64,000 bases of DNA from Cotesia glomerata. Its lineage: Eukaryota > Arthropoda > Insecta > Hymenoptera > Braconidae. Shown here piece after piece: positions 11,547 to 23,931 of this stretch. Numbering within the stretch: the stretch's first letter is position 1; every line of letters starts with the position of its first letter. The stretch spans positions 22,471,904 through 22,535,903 of the forward strand of contig NC_058163.1 in NCBI RefSeq assembly GCF_020080835.1, in the 5' to 3' direction. Under the pieces are notes generated by a model. It did no database searches and was not told where the DNA came from. It saw only the letters and a program-made list of their open reading frames with translations. The translations under genes and the position numbers were made by a program.

Positions 11547-12333
11547 AAGGATTTAGTACGGAGTACTAAACTGATTTAGCAACAGAATTTTTAGTCATTT
11601 ATTTGGGAGAAACAAATATTTTGTACCCATCAATATTATTTGTTACAGTTTAATAAATGATTTCTTTATATGAACGTAGCCTTATTACATGTAAATAAAT
11701 ATTTATTTCCACCAAATAATATTTAGTAACAGGTACTAAATATTTCTTCGGTAAGTATTGTCGGTAGATAGATATGCTTTAATTCTAATGTTTATATGAT
11801 ACATAACCTATTCACTGACTCAGATTATTTTATTCAGCTCAATTTTGGGAGATTTATCAAACCTTTGAAAACACATACTCCCAAATGGCTTATATTTCAT
11901 TTCTAAGTGGAGTTTAGTTAACATTTTTCAATTTGTCTATTATTGATATGTTAAAAACTTGTTTAATTTTAAATTTTATAAATGTCTCAAACAAAAAAAT
12001 ATAATTTAATAAGATTCGTTTCTTTATAATACCTTATATTTTTACTTAAAATTATTTATTTTAATTATTTTGATTTATTTTAAGTTAAAAAGTTATAGTT
12101 TACATGCTAAAATTAGTTAAAAAATTAATTTTTTTGATACCAATAAATGATTTATTGAGTACCAATAAATCATTTGTTAAATACTACTAAATATTTATTT
12201 GATGGAATTAAATGGGCTTTAATAAATGATTTAGTACCTATTACTAAATATTTGGTAATGAAAGGTTTGTTACTAAATCATTTAATATCTGTTACTAAAT
12301 CTTATTAAATAGAACTAAATCCTTCTATCAGTG
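11541..12333. mobile_element. Large relative of MITE family C
   Basis: The left terminus reads catagaaggatttagt and the right terminus, on the opposite strand, cactgatagaaggatttagt, giving about 16 matching bases. The interior consists of iterated 'ctaaatatttatt' and 'aataaatgattt' blocks, like those of family C but longer (about 793 bp). There is no transposase frame. The left CACTG end has decayed. Confidence 0.7.
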
Positions 12334-12916
12334 TGGAATTGGAGGATTTTTATTTTTCAAAGGCGAAAAGTTTGAAGGAAATGATAGAAGATGATTAATA
12401 AGAATTTTGGAAGGTGACCTGGGCCCATAACCTGGTGATCTGAGAAAATTTGGATCAATGTTAAAAGAACTTGGAAAAAATAAAGTATTGATGATCAAGA
12501 ATGAGATTTCTTATTGAAAATAAGTGGCTCAGTAAATGTTTGATATTTATGTCGATAATGAATATAACAAAGATAAATTTATATTTTCCAATAATCTAGG
12601 TAATTAATCAGCCATCAATTATACGGTGATTTATGAAGATTTCTGGAGTCGATATATGCTAGTAATTATGCGGAACCAATTAGCGAGACTTGGGTATAGA
12701 TTGTTTGGCGGTACGTCTTCATCGTGATCCTCTAGCAATAATATATAATTAATGTAAAAAAAATTATTAATAATGATAATAAATTTGAAAGTTGATAGAC
12801 AGTGGAAGTTTGAGTTCTTTATTTTTAAAATTCTAGCTCAAGGATTGAAGATATAATAAAATTAATAAGGACCTTTTTTTGTAGAAAATGAAATTTTTTA
12901 TAAATAAGGTCTGATA
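12334..12916. other. Unique block with a fragment of dispersed repeat K
   Basis: Mostly unique AT-rich sequence. About 12835-12912 carries the dispersed motif block 'gaagatataataaaatt..aaggacctttttttgtagaaaa', which recurs at 20250, 32950, 33390, 52690, 56270 and 58270. Confidence 0.4.
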
Positions 12917-13676
12917 CACGGAAAAAAGTAAACTGTAATATTTATTCGGATTCCGGTTAACTTTTATAGTTTCAAACAGTAAAGCGGACATCGGGGTGGC
13001 AAAAATATAAATATTACAGAAATTAATGTAGAAAGTATAAAAGCCACAATTTATAATTTAATATCCAAAATAAGTGATTAGTAGCTGTCACTATAGTAAA
13101 TAACGACTCTTTCATCTTAAAAAATTACAGTTTCAAACAGTAAAAATTGCCATTTCAATATATAGTCCATATTGTGAGGAGAAAGGGAACTCAGATGAAA
13201 GAGAAGGGGGTCTCACTCTGGGAGAATTTAACATTTGAAACAGTAAAAATTATAATTATAAAATATACATTTTATCAGTCCAAGCAAGTCAATAATTACA
13301 GTTTGATTTTTAGCGTTGCGTTTAAAATTTACCATTTTACTTTGAAAATATTGACGTTGCTTGTATTAGAAATTTACTAACTTTATTTTATACTTTTTAC
13401 ATATCATAAGATCATTTTTTAGGTACGAAATGATAAATATCAAAGTCTGAATTCTTAATTATTATACTTTAACATTTTAGACATTTACATAGCGAATATT
13501 ACTGTTTGAAATAGTATTTTCTTTCATGTAAAGAATAAATTGTAACGTTTAAATGGTAAATATTATAAAGTGAATAGTAAAATTATGATTTTATTGTTTG
13601 AAATGGTAATTTTTAGCAGTTGATCATTACTTATTATAAATCGACTGTTATTTATTACAGTTTACTTTTTTTCGTG
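12917..13676. mobile_element. MITE family D copy 1
   Basis: 760 bp; CACGGAAAAAAGTAAACTGT at the left, and CACGAAAAAAAGTAAACTGT at the right when read on the other strand. Flanked by TA on both sides (12915-12916 and 13677-13678). The interior repeats the motif gtttcaaacagtaaa and its complement at least five times (about 12970, 13129, 13231, 13500, 13590). No transposase. TA duplication points to a Tc1/mariner-type enzyme. It directly abuts MITE C copy 1, sharing the TA. Confidence 0.85.
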
Positions 13677-13678
13677 TA

Positions 13679-13949
13679 CACTGATAGAAGGATTTGCTTG
13701 TATTAAATAATATTTGTTAATAGTTAACAAATCATTTATTAGAAACCACTTTTTAGTATTGAACAAATATTTGTTAGTATTTAAAATGATTTGTTTGTAT
13801 TTAATAAATCTGATATTCATTTATTAAATATTAATAAATCTTTTTAAATACTAAGGAATATTTTTTAAGGACTAACAAATGGCTTCTAATAAATTATTTG
13901 TTAAATATTAACAAATCTTTTTAATTATAAACAAATCCTTCTATCAGTG
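13679..13949. mobile_element. MITE family C copy 1
   Basis: 271 bp, ending CACTGATAGAAGGATTTG on both strands, with TA on both sides (13677-13678 and 13950-13951). The whole element is close to an imperfect palindrome of 'aacaaatcatttattag'-type blocks. Near copies are at 44997 and 52903. The terminal CACTG and TA duplication suggest a Tc1/mariner-type source. Confidence 0.85.
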
Positions 13950-13951
13950 TA

Positions 13952-16508
13952 CGATTCCATATTCTATGGAATCGTAGATTTCAAGATTTCATAGAAATCT
14001 AACTATTGCATTGGTCCTCATGACGCAACTTTTGAAAAATTTTGCTATATTCCGACTCAACTCGACGAGCTGAGTCAGAAAATACATATGGTCCAAAATT
14101 TTATGTATATATGTATATATATACGATATAACGCGGCTTGTCACGACAATAGCGTCGCCAATTTACAACGGATCCTTACCAAACTCAACATACTTATTCT
14201 ACAGATAAATACCGAAGTCAAGTTCGAATATGAGTTTAATCGGTCTAGTAATTTAGAAATGCCAAGATTTCAAAAATTTCAAAATCATAAAAATTCATAT
14301 TTCTTCACATTCTTAATCGAATAATTTTTGAATGGAATAACTTATTGAATTTCTGTAAATTGCATCTGAAAGCTCTTTAAATAAGCTTTAATTTGAGTAC
14401 CATATCATATGTGTAGTCCCAAAATTATGTCCTATTCCGCTATGCCAATCATGAAATTTGCTATTGCATTCGTTTTATTTTATTTTTTTCATTAGAAAAC
14501 TTTTATTATAATAATTACAATAAAAATCATCCGTTAAAATTCAATTGTAATTGTGATTGATAAGTAACAAAATGAAATCTACTTCAATTTCGGCTGTCGA
14601 ATGGTCTTTTTTCAATATTCGATCCATAAATTTGAATTGGAAGATTAGAAACTTGAACAGACTAGTTTTTAATTTTTAAATAACAATTTATTAATTAAAA
14701 TTAGTGATCAAGATAAAAAGGCGTGAAGATTAATGGGATTCTCCGGATTCTATTAATTTAATTAACATCTATAGAGACAGTAGTGAAGTGTACTGTATCA
14801 TACAACATACACGTATATGATTGGTAGTACGTGGTGTCGGTTATTCTTCCCGCTCAATGATATCCATCACGTTTTGTCAGGACGTGATCACGTAGGGCAT
14901 TACATCGTCGTCTTGTAAAATAAATCTACACACATATATATATATATAATATAAGACTGAAGAAAAGTACCGTTGCTCTTGCGCTATTAATTTATCGCAT
15001 TAAATAACAATTAAAATGGTTATATTAATCCCGAAGTGTTGGATCAGCAAAAACGCTTAATGAGCTATTCTGAGTAGAGTATGTAGCCGGTGTAGCATCA
15101 ATGAATGAACAAGCTCAAAGGAAGAAACAGAAAAATAAAAAATCAAAGATTACTTATACGTTATGTTAGAGTGAATTGCAACGGAGAATAACAAGATTAA
15201 TCGCAAAATGAAGATTAACCAGAGCAAGTAAGTATCCGGTGATAGTGTGATGTAAATTGGTGTGTAATTTGTGATGTATAATAACTCGGAATAATTATTT
15301 TCGAGGTGTTGCCGTGTGTAAAGTAGAGTCGGGGGAATTTTTCGCGAAGACGCCTTTCAAGATAGCTGTTGCGCAAGGATGCAAACGCGGATATAGGTCA
15401 AGAAACAAGATTGGTATCTTGCTGGTTGGCGTGCAGCCCGCGAGCCTCCTTTACTTCTTGCCTATGGTATATACATATCTCTGGTGTACCAAGTTGAAGT
15501 GAGCGACGGAGCTGAGCCTGAAAGAGAAAGAGCTGAGAGTTAAGAGAGAAGTTTCAAGACCTGAGAGTAAGTTTACTGCTGGTAAGAAGCTGGAGAACAC
15601 CAACGAGTGGAGCAATGAAGTCCAGGGATATATAGTGATACAATATAATATGTATAATATAAATAGTATATGTATTTATATTTATATGTATGTGCTGAGA
15701 CTTTCTAACGTGACTGAGCGCATTCGTAACTTATGAAACAAAGAAGCTCGCCTCGGAAAAATCTTGCTTTTACACCTTTGTAGACCTGAGTTGACTCCGC
15801 CCTCAAATGCTATATCTTTTCCGGAATTATTACAATTTCACGCTTTTTAACACGGCATAATAAATACCTATTAATTTTTTCCCTTGATCTATTTTGTCTG
15901 CTTGTTGCCAATGCTATTGTCGATATATATGTGTGTGTCGATGTTACATATTTATATGTTTGTATCGAATACTACACGACAATTCGATAGCGATGGAATT
16001 CGCGTGACCTATGGATTCCCATGGAAGGATTGCAAACCTGATGGTCTTGTACTGTCTACTGTGGTGAAACCGATTCTGGGTCTTTGTTGCTCTTGGAGGT
16101 CTATTAATCATTTTGGAAAAATAAACACTTGCTTTGGGTTTCAATTGGCGAGGAAGATCTGCTTTATCGACAGTAGACGGCTTTTAAAATTTCGGACGCC
16201 ATTGGCGAGATAGTTTTTTACGTCCAAGTAATTTATAGAAAAATGAAGGAATAATAGTTAAAATATTAAATATATTTCAATTAGCTATGTTAAGTTGATT
16301 TTGATTATAATTAAATTACGTTAAATATATGTCTTATGTCATATGAAAAATACATGAAAACAAAATAAAAATATCTTTATAAATGTATAAAAAATGAATT
16401 TTTATTTTTTTAAATAATATAGAAAAAGAAATAATTAAATTATAAGTATAAAAATACATTCAAAAAATAATATAGCTTTAAATATATTTTCTTTCGTATT
16501 TTTATACA
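13952..16508. other. Unique block, no recognised gene
   Basis: Single-copy sequence of moderate complexity, richest at 14760-15720. Frames at 14088-14324, 15314-15502 and 15884-16213 have no recognisable domain. The segment 16250-16500 is AT-rich simple sequence. Short TA tracts lie at about 14935-14949. Confidence 0.35.
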
Positions 16509-17203
16509 TCTATATTATTGAGAAAAAAAGTAAAATTTTGTGGCCAGTGTATTTATGTGATAAAATGGGTTTTTATGGTTAAATTTGGTACCGTTGGAAG
16601 TCTTGACCTGGAGTTGTGTCTTTTCAAGGTTTTGTATCATTCTCACCAATAGTCAATTCATGATGATAAGTATTTAGGCTGCATTCGAAAATGCTCTATC
16701 TCTAAATACATAATTAAGAAATGATCTGGTATCTCGTGAACTATTGACATTTTTAAAGATATAAGCTCATCCCGATGTTACACTCATCGAGACCTTTCAT
16801 TTGAGTACCCACATCAATTTTTCATATATTTATATATATATATATATATATGTATATATAAAAAATATATCAAAATGCATGTGGGTACTCAAATGGAAGC
16901 TCTCGATGAGTGTAACATCGGGCTGAGCTTATGTCTTTAAAAATGTCAATACTCAAGAAAGTGCAATGCAATTTAATGAATGTCTTGTGAACTATTGGCA
17001 TTTTTAAAGATATAAGCTCACCCCGACATTACATTCATCAAGACCTTTCATTTGAGTACCCACATCAATTTTTCATATATTTATATATATTACATATATG
17101 TATATATGAAAAATATATCAAAATGCATGTGGATACTCAAATGGAAGCTCTTGATGAGTGTAACATCGGGATGAGCTTATATCTTCAAAAACGTTAATGA
17201 TTT
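16509..17203 (+). mobile_element. Helitron family E copy 1, 3'-truncated
   Basis: The 5' terminus TCTATATTATTGAG follows an A, matching the 5' ends of copies 2, 3 and 5. It then carries the family's leader (including 'ccttttcaaggtttt'-like text near 16621) and two palindromic units of about 200 bp. Each unit has the arm ataagctcatcccgatgtta and its complement around a TA-rich centre. The 3' hairpin and CTAG are missing, so the copy is truncated near 17203. Confidence 0.8.
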
Positions 17204-19515
17204 AAAAAGTTAAAAATTTTTTTTCATATTAATACAAATTTAATTAAAAAATTTCCGATATTTTCAAGACTTTTTCTTTTAATTTATTGATAAAATTCAA
17301 TAAAAATTATTCACGAAAGAATAATCACTAAAATTTGCTCAAAAAAAAAACGTGCAAAACTTAAAATTAAAAAATTGCACACCTCAAGAAGCTTACTTGG
17401 GAAAAATTTTTCTTAAATTAGTGAATAAAAATTACATATCTCACACTTGGCGATAAAAATAGACACTTATTAATGATTGACCAGTCCTCTACATAAAATA
17501 CTGTTACTATCATTACCAGCCTAAGCTCGGTATGCAATTCCGAGTCGCAAAAAGTTACATAATCTGTAAACGGATATTCCCCTCGAAGAAAGCTAAAAGA
17601 TCTGATCCCTCGAGATGAGCTCGGAATAGCTGGTATGTTTATCACAGAAGTTTATGGTATTTTGATTGTTGATATTTGCTCACCCAGACCACAGATTGGT
17701 GTAAATAAAATCTAATAGAGGGGAGATAAGACACTGTGTTACTTAAAATTCCTGGTTAGGTGTTCTGACCCTGACTAGGCTTTTATTGCCCAGTAAAATA
17801 CATAATACATAAACATAATTATTTAGAAGCTGAATTTATTGAGTTGTACTGGGCAGGACCCAGCTCACGTCGGGGCTCCAGGGTAAAAATAATTTAAGTA
17901 TCTATTTAAAGTTATAATAATGACATTTTATTTTTATAAGAAAGGGTTGCTGTTTACGATTACACAATGGCTCATATCCTCGAGCACGTTATCCCGGATG
18001 TTTTATCGTCAATGTAAAAGATATTAAACCACTCACTCGTACTTTATTTATTAATATTGTATTTGTATACATGTATGTATTTTCAATATATATACGTATG
18101 AGAATTATTAGCGGTACTCAATGTCACAATGAGATTATAATGTTTATCATATATATTTATATTCGTTTTATATTTGTCGCTTAACTTTAATTTTTAGTAT
18201 TTGTTCAGATTATCCGCAAGTTCCGTCGGCCCTTATCAATTACATACTTTACATTAGTCTTCTCGTTAAACATTCACACGTGTCTTTTCTCGTAGAGCTG
18301 TTAAAAAACAACGTGTCTAAATAAATATACATTTTTAATATATATCTTGCACAATGCGGAAACTTACGTTATTAATTTAAACTTTAATATTACTTTGTTT
18401 TTAATAGACTTTTTTTATTTTTAACTTTACGGAGAAAAAAATATTATTTGAATAGGTTTGTTGACTCAAAAAATTTTTAAAATAATTTTTTTGATAAAAA
18501 AATATGAATATTTATTCATTATAATTTACTAGAAAAAAATAAAATTAATTTAAAAAAATTTTGTACCAAAAAAATAATTTTTTTTTTTTTGACAAATTTG
18601 AAAATATTTTTAAAATAAAATTTTTTTTTTTATAAATCCGAAAGAAAAAAATTTTATTGTGAAAAAATAAAAATTTAGGACAAAAATTATATCAATTTTT
18701 TTTTTAATAAAATAAAAATTATAATTACAAAAAGTTATTTTATAATATAATTTTTTGTCAAGAAAAATTTTTTTAAAAATGTATTGCTAATATTTATTCA
18801 CATTTATAAATAAGACCATAAAACAATTTATTAATAATAATTTTTAGTCAATGTTTGCCTTGACTTTTATCGTTCTTCTTTTAAATAAAACGAATTTTAA
18901 TAAAAATTGGTAAGCAAACATTGACCGAGAAAAAAAAAATAAAAAAAACTGAGACACGTGAATTACTTAAGTTAATTACTCACTGATGCCTCAACTCATC
19001 TCGGCTAATTTATAGAGTTTTGTTGGGCCTAAAAGCCCTGGGGGTCGAGAGTGCCTTGATTTCTGCAATGTTCAGACAACATGACTCTGCTCGGATCGCG
19101 ATGTACACCGTTTTACATGTAACATGTAGACTTACTATTACCCACACACCTCACCGGGAGTGAGGTGATAAAAAGTTGATGAATGGCCCGGGAGATGTGT
19201 AGATGTGTATACATAAAGGTCTACATAATAAGAGGCGCTGGTTCCTCGTATGCTACAATTTTATTTATCCGGTATATATTATATACAGCAATACACCTCA
19301 TGACACTTTGTTCCTCGAGACCGGCTAAAAGTTTTACTATATACATACGCTAAAAATAAATTTTAAGATAAATTGCTAAATAAAGTATGCAGCGATTAAA
19401 GGTTTAAGTTTCTGCATTATAGAATATTGAATATTGAATAATGGACATTCACTAACATCATACTTCCCAGTATTGATATATTTTTTTATATTAATAATAA
19501 ATTTAAAAATTGATA
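17204..19515. other. Unique and simple-sequence block
   Basis: 17400-18350 and 18950-19400 are single-copy; no gene is recognised (the minus-strand frame 17418-17645 has no domain). 18420-18800 is A/T-rich simple sequence with 'aaaaatttt' motifs. An inverted repeat, gtcaatgtttgcc at about 18849 and its complement at about 18910-18925, frames a 50-nt loop. Confidence 0.4.
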
Positions 19516-19517
19516 TA

Positions 19518-20211
19518 CTCAGAAAAAAAGGTTGACTTGAGCCAAGAAAATATTTTTTTTCCTAATTATTTTCTTGAATAAAAAAAAATTTTTTTTGACA
19601 AGAAATTTCACTTATTCCAACAAAATTAATTATCTTGCTTTAAGAAATACGTATCTTGATCCAAGAAAGTTTATTTAAGTCAAGAAAATCTTGTTTTGAG
19701 AAAATTCAGCCTCTTGCTCAAAAAAATTTAGTTCTTGATAGAAGTAAATTGTGTTGTCTTGAAAAAATTTCTCTCTTGCTCCAAAAAATTAAATATAAAA
19801 ATAGAAGTAAATTTTTATTAATATTTTTATTGATTAACATGTCAAATAGGAAGGTCAAATAATATTTCATCATTTTTTTTCATTCAATATGTATAATTGC
19901 ACGCTAAAATAATATAAAATAGGTATCAAATATTCAAGAGAAAAATTTTCTCAAGGTGAGAAAATTTTTTTCTCAGCTGTAGTAGGTGGCGCTGCTTTCC
20001 TAAAGTATCTAAAAATCTTGATCAAATATAAAAATTTATTGTATCAAGTATTTATGATAATTTGAATTAAGAAAAAATTATTTTCACCAAGAATAGAATT
20101 TCAAGAAAAATTTTTACTTCGGCCAACACAATTTCGGTCTTCCTACAGGCACCCGAAAATTTTCTTGAGCCAAGAATTTTGTTCTTCAGTCAAGAAATTT
20201 TTCTTTCTGTG
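19518..20211 (+). mobile_element. MITE family A copy 3
   Basis: 694 bp, the longer subtype. The terminus is CTCAG (a mutated CACAG) at the left and CTGTG at the right. TA lies on both sides (19516-19517 and 20212-20213). It interrupts a dispersed repeat whose text 'ttgata-[element]-cgagacggtaaaaatttgag' resembles the uninterrupted 12790-12870. Its recurrent open frames are noncoding. Confidence 0.85.
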
Positions 20212-20213
20212 TA

Positions 20214-21788
20214 CGAGACGGTAAAAATTTGAGTTTTTAAAATTATAGCTCAAAAATTGAAGATACGGTAAAATTGATAGATTTTTTTTGTAGAGAATTT
20301 AAGCTTCTATAAAAAAAGGTCTCATCATTTTTTTGTTTCTTCAATATTTTAACCACAAACAGTACTTAAAATTTTTGAAAATTACTGGTAAGTTCTATAA
20401 CTTCAGTTTTGAACTATAAATCCAAATTTTGGAGAAAGAAAGCAAGATAGGACAAAATTCATGAAGACCTTTTGTGAAAACTGAGAAAAAAAAAAGTACT
20501 ATTCTTGATAATTTTCAAGAATATATTTTCTTGTCTCAAGAATTGATCGAATTATTTTTTGTTTAATTCAAGTGAACCTATTCGTTTGCTAATCTTTCAA
20601 AATTAATGCCAATATTTTATTATCATGATAGATATTGATATTCTTTTATCAAAAAATCAAAATTTATTTTAAACAATTCTTGAGCCAAGATATTTTTTTC
20701 TAGACAAAAAATTTTTTTTTCTCAGTGTAGGAAATTAAATTTTCTATAAAAAAAAAAGTCTGATATGATTTTTTTGTATTTTTAACATTTAACTAAAAAT
20801 TTTTAATTTGAACTCAGCATCCAAAATTTGAATAAATAAACTAGTTTTTTAATTGATTATAATAATTTTTAATTCTATAAAAATTAATCCCGGTTAGCAA
20901 CTACTACAGTGCAATAATAATAATTATAATAATGACAATAACAAACTTACAATCTGTAATAATTTACCTGCTGGTTTTTTTTATCGATAATGATATTAAC
21001 AATTGTTACTGGTGTTGAAGCAATAATTATTATTATTTTATAAACTTTATTGTCATCCAATTGAATAATGTCACGGTTGAGTAACAAAGACCGATTAATC
21101 CGGATTTTAAAAACGCGCGGCCTTGTTAATTCCGAGGTAGAGGGTAAAAAAGAGTCTAAGAGACAGAGAGAAGTAATAAAGTTTCAAAAAGATAAGACAA
21201 GTCAATTGTGTTGAGATGTATGTAAAAATACTTTCAGTGGGGAATGTATATAGATGTGTATTTGTATTGCATTATTATAATGGCTTTTAAAAGTACTGTC
21301 TCATTATCCTTATCGTTTGTTTGTTCATTGTCAATTTAAACTACAATACACTTTTCAAACAAGAGAAAGGATGCGAGAGAATTTTTTTAATATTACAAGA
21401 GATTTTAAATGTTCTTTTTTTTTTTTTTTTAAATGCTGTTATTCGATTCTCGTTAGAACAATGCTCTTGAATTATTGTTATGTTTTTACTATTTTGGTTA
21501 TCGCTATCGGTAAATAATTAGTTTGTACAACTATGTAAGAAGAAATGTTTTTAATATTTATTTTTAATAATCAATTTTAATAATTATTGTTTCAAAATAT
21601 ATAAACATTTTAAAACAGTAAAAATTAACATTAAAAATTTTATTTTAAAATAGATTTTTTACGGAGCTTGTAAAAAATAAATTATTTGAACTTTTAATAT
21701 TTCAAATAATTTTTCCCATCGCTTAATTCAAAATTTTCTCTATATAATAAAAAAAAAATTTTTTCAACGCTAAAAAAAATTAATTTAT
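20214..21788. other. Dispersed repeat K fragments and AT-rich unique sequence
   Basis: About 20250-20345 and 20705-20830 carry K blocks ('aaggtctcatcattttttt' and close variants). 20845-21540 is unique. 21540-21790 is A/T-rich. I see no gene; the frame at 21317-21517 contains a poly-T-encoded phenylalanine run. Confidence 0.4.
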
Positions 21789-21790
21789 TA

Positions 21791-22515
21791 AGGAAGTTCG
21801 AGCGAATCTAATGTAAAAAATAATTTCCAACTTTGAGCTTTGAAATTAAATATACGTATAAATAAATACGTCATTTATATAATCCCAAAATTTAAAAATG
21901 ATTCACCGTTTAGTTACTTAGATATTAAATTTAAAAAATCACATATTTTATATCCTTATATACGGGCTCTTATGGCGGACAAACTTTTGTCGAGACTTTG
22001 ATGATTTTTTTCAATATTAACCTCCCAACTTTAGCGGATAAAAAACTATACACAAAAAACTTGGATTATTGCAAAATATAAAAACAATTTAATAATAGTA
22101 CATTACCGATATAATTTTTGAAATATTTAAAGTCAAATTTTATGTTTGTAACTGGTTTATCGTCAGCCATTTATTCGAATAAAGATTTGACAACATCGCG
22201 TCAACAGCTGAGAAAAAAGAAAAGGATGGAAATATAGTTACAGAGAGAGAAATGTTTAACTCACACACTCATCCACGTCTCTGTTGTGGGTATAATCAAG
22301 CGCGCTATTGCCAAATCTGCTTATTTATTCCGTCAAGTAATAAATACCAAAGTCATTTTATTACTTTACTTTATTAAATAAGTAAAAATCATAAATTATT
22401 AAATTGTTTAAATTATTTTAAATTAAAATGAAGAATTTTGACGAATATTGGGAAGGCTAAAATTAAAAAAAATTTTTAACATTATTTTGACTCATTAGTT
22501 ACATTCGAACTTCCC
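21791..22515. mobile_element. 725-bp TA-flanked element J
   Basis: The ends read AGGAAGTTCGAGCG at the left and GGGAAGTTCGAATG at the right on the opposite strand. TA occurs at 21789-21790 and 22516-22517. The flanking text is present without the insertion at about 22750-22800 (aatttattaaaaaa followed by ttaagccattataaaag), which serves as an internal empty site. There is no long open frame, so it is non-autonomous. The only copy in the window. Confidence 0.75.
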
Positions 22516-23931
22516 TAAAAAAAATATTTTTAAAGCCATTATAAAAGTTTGAAATTAATTTTTAAAAATATAAAAAAATCCAAATAATAATGTTTTTGAA
22601 ATAAGTAATATTTTGAGACAATATTAAAAAAAAAAAAAAAGGAATTATTACACAGAAAGAAAAATTTCTGGACTGGAGAACAAAATTCTTGGCTCAAGAA
22701 AATTTTCGGGTTAATTCAAAATTTTCACTATAAAATAAAAAAAAATTTTTTTTTAACGCTAAAAAAAATTAATTTATTAAAAAACTTTTTTTAAGCCATT
22801 ATAAAAGTTTTAAATTTATTTTTAAAAATATAAAAAAATCCAAAAATTATTAATGTTTTTAAAATAAGTAATATTTTAATACAATATTAGGAAAAAAAGA
22901 AATTAATAAGTGTTATATATTTTATCTTCTTTAAAAATAGTAAAAAGCTTCAATTATTAAAATTTTTTGAAAGGTAAATTTTGTTAATTATTTTTTTGAT
23001 TTAATTAGCAAATTTCTTTTTAATAAATGCCCTTTAATACCTCAAAAACCTTGAAAATAAAATATTTCTTTCTTTCTTTCAATATAAACATCAACAAAAC
23101 TCGATAAAAGCTTACTAATTCCCGAAGAATGCGACCGAATTTTAACAATCTAATCTACTTACCATTTCAATCTATTAAGAAATTGGTTAAATAACAAACT
23201 TAGATAAAGAACCGAATTTCGATAACAATATTAAATAAAATTCATTATTTCACCGTTAATTCAGTGAAATGTCATAGATCTAATTGACCTGAACTTTAAT
23301 CGTTGCCTCACAAACGTAATGATGAAACATGAAACAGTTTCATATCCATAGATATATATACAATATTAAAATTAACTATAACAAAACCTCGAGCATTACA
23401 TGCTCAAATATTACTGTTAGCTGTTATGAGCTCATGAAGAAATCGATTTTTGTACACAGCCTCGATACAATGCATCCGATCGATCAGATCGGCTTTGAAT
23501 AGCCAACCACATTCATAATACCCGTATCTATATCTATATCTATCTATATCAACACAATATAAATAATGCTCTCCGGCCTTTATATTTATATTCTTACAAA
23601 CTCATGCATAATTACATTGTATGATACATAAAATGTAATTATAAATATATCTATTAGCTGTTATACTGAAATAAAATGATCCTTACGTAGATCTCACAAT
23701 CGATCACTATCTCAATAGTATTATATTGTAAATAAATCAAGTCACCTGATTAGATGTAGTGTCGTTAATATGAGACTAAGACTAAGACTTTGCACGGAGA
23801 TAATTAAATATTTAAAATTATTATATCGTTATTGTAGTGTTTTAATTTAACTCAGTAGGAATTAATACTACTTAGGTTATTAAACAAACAATCTCTATTA
23901 AAGTATCTAACAACTATCATTTTATTTACAA
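22516..23931. repeat. Local duplication of about 210 bp, then unique sequence
   Basis: 22516-22650 (with 21715-21790 before element J) is repeated at 22711-22930: both contain ccattataaaagttt, aaaatataaaaaaatcc and aaataagtaatatttt. A 60-bp end fragment of MITE A (22651-22710) lies at the junction. 22930-23930 is single-copy with no gene recognised; a 'tatcta' tract lies at about 23525-23550. Confidence 0.6.
22651..22710 (-). mobile_element. MITE family A end fragment (copy 4)
   Basis: Only the terminal 60 bp, beginning CACAGAAAGAAAAATTTC and stopping after 'aattttcggg'. It lies precisely between the two halves of a local duplication, so a deletion or repair event may have created it. Confidence 0.75.

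Noticed and set aside
15314..15502. 62-codon plus-strand ORF in unique sequence
   Set aside because: Composition is gene-like, but it is short and without recognisable features; chance frames of this size are common in 64 kb.
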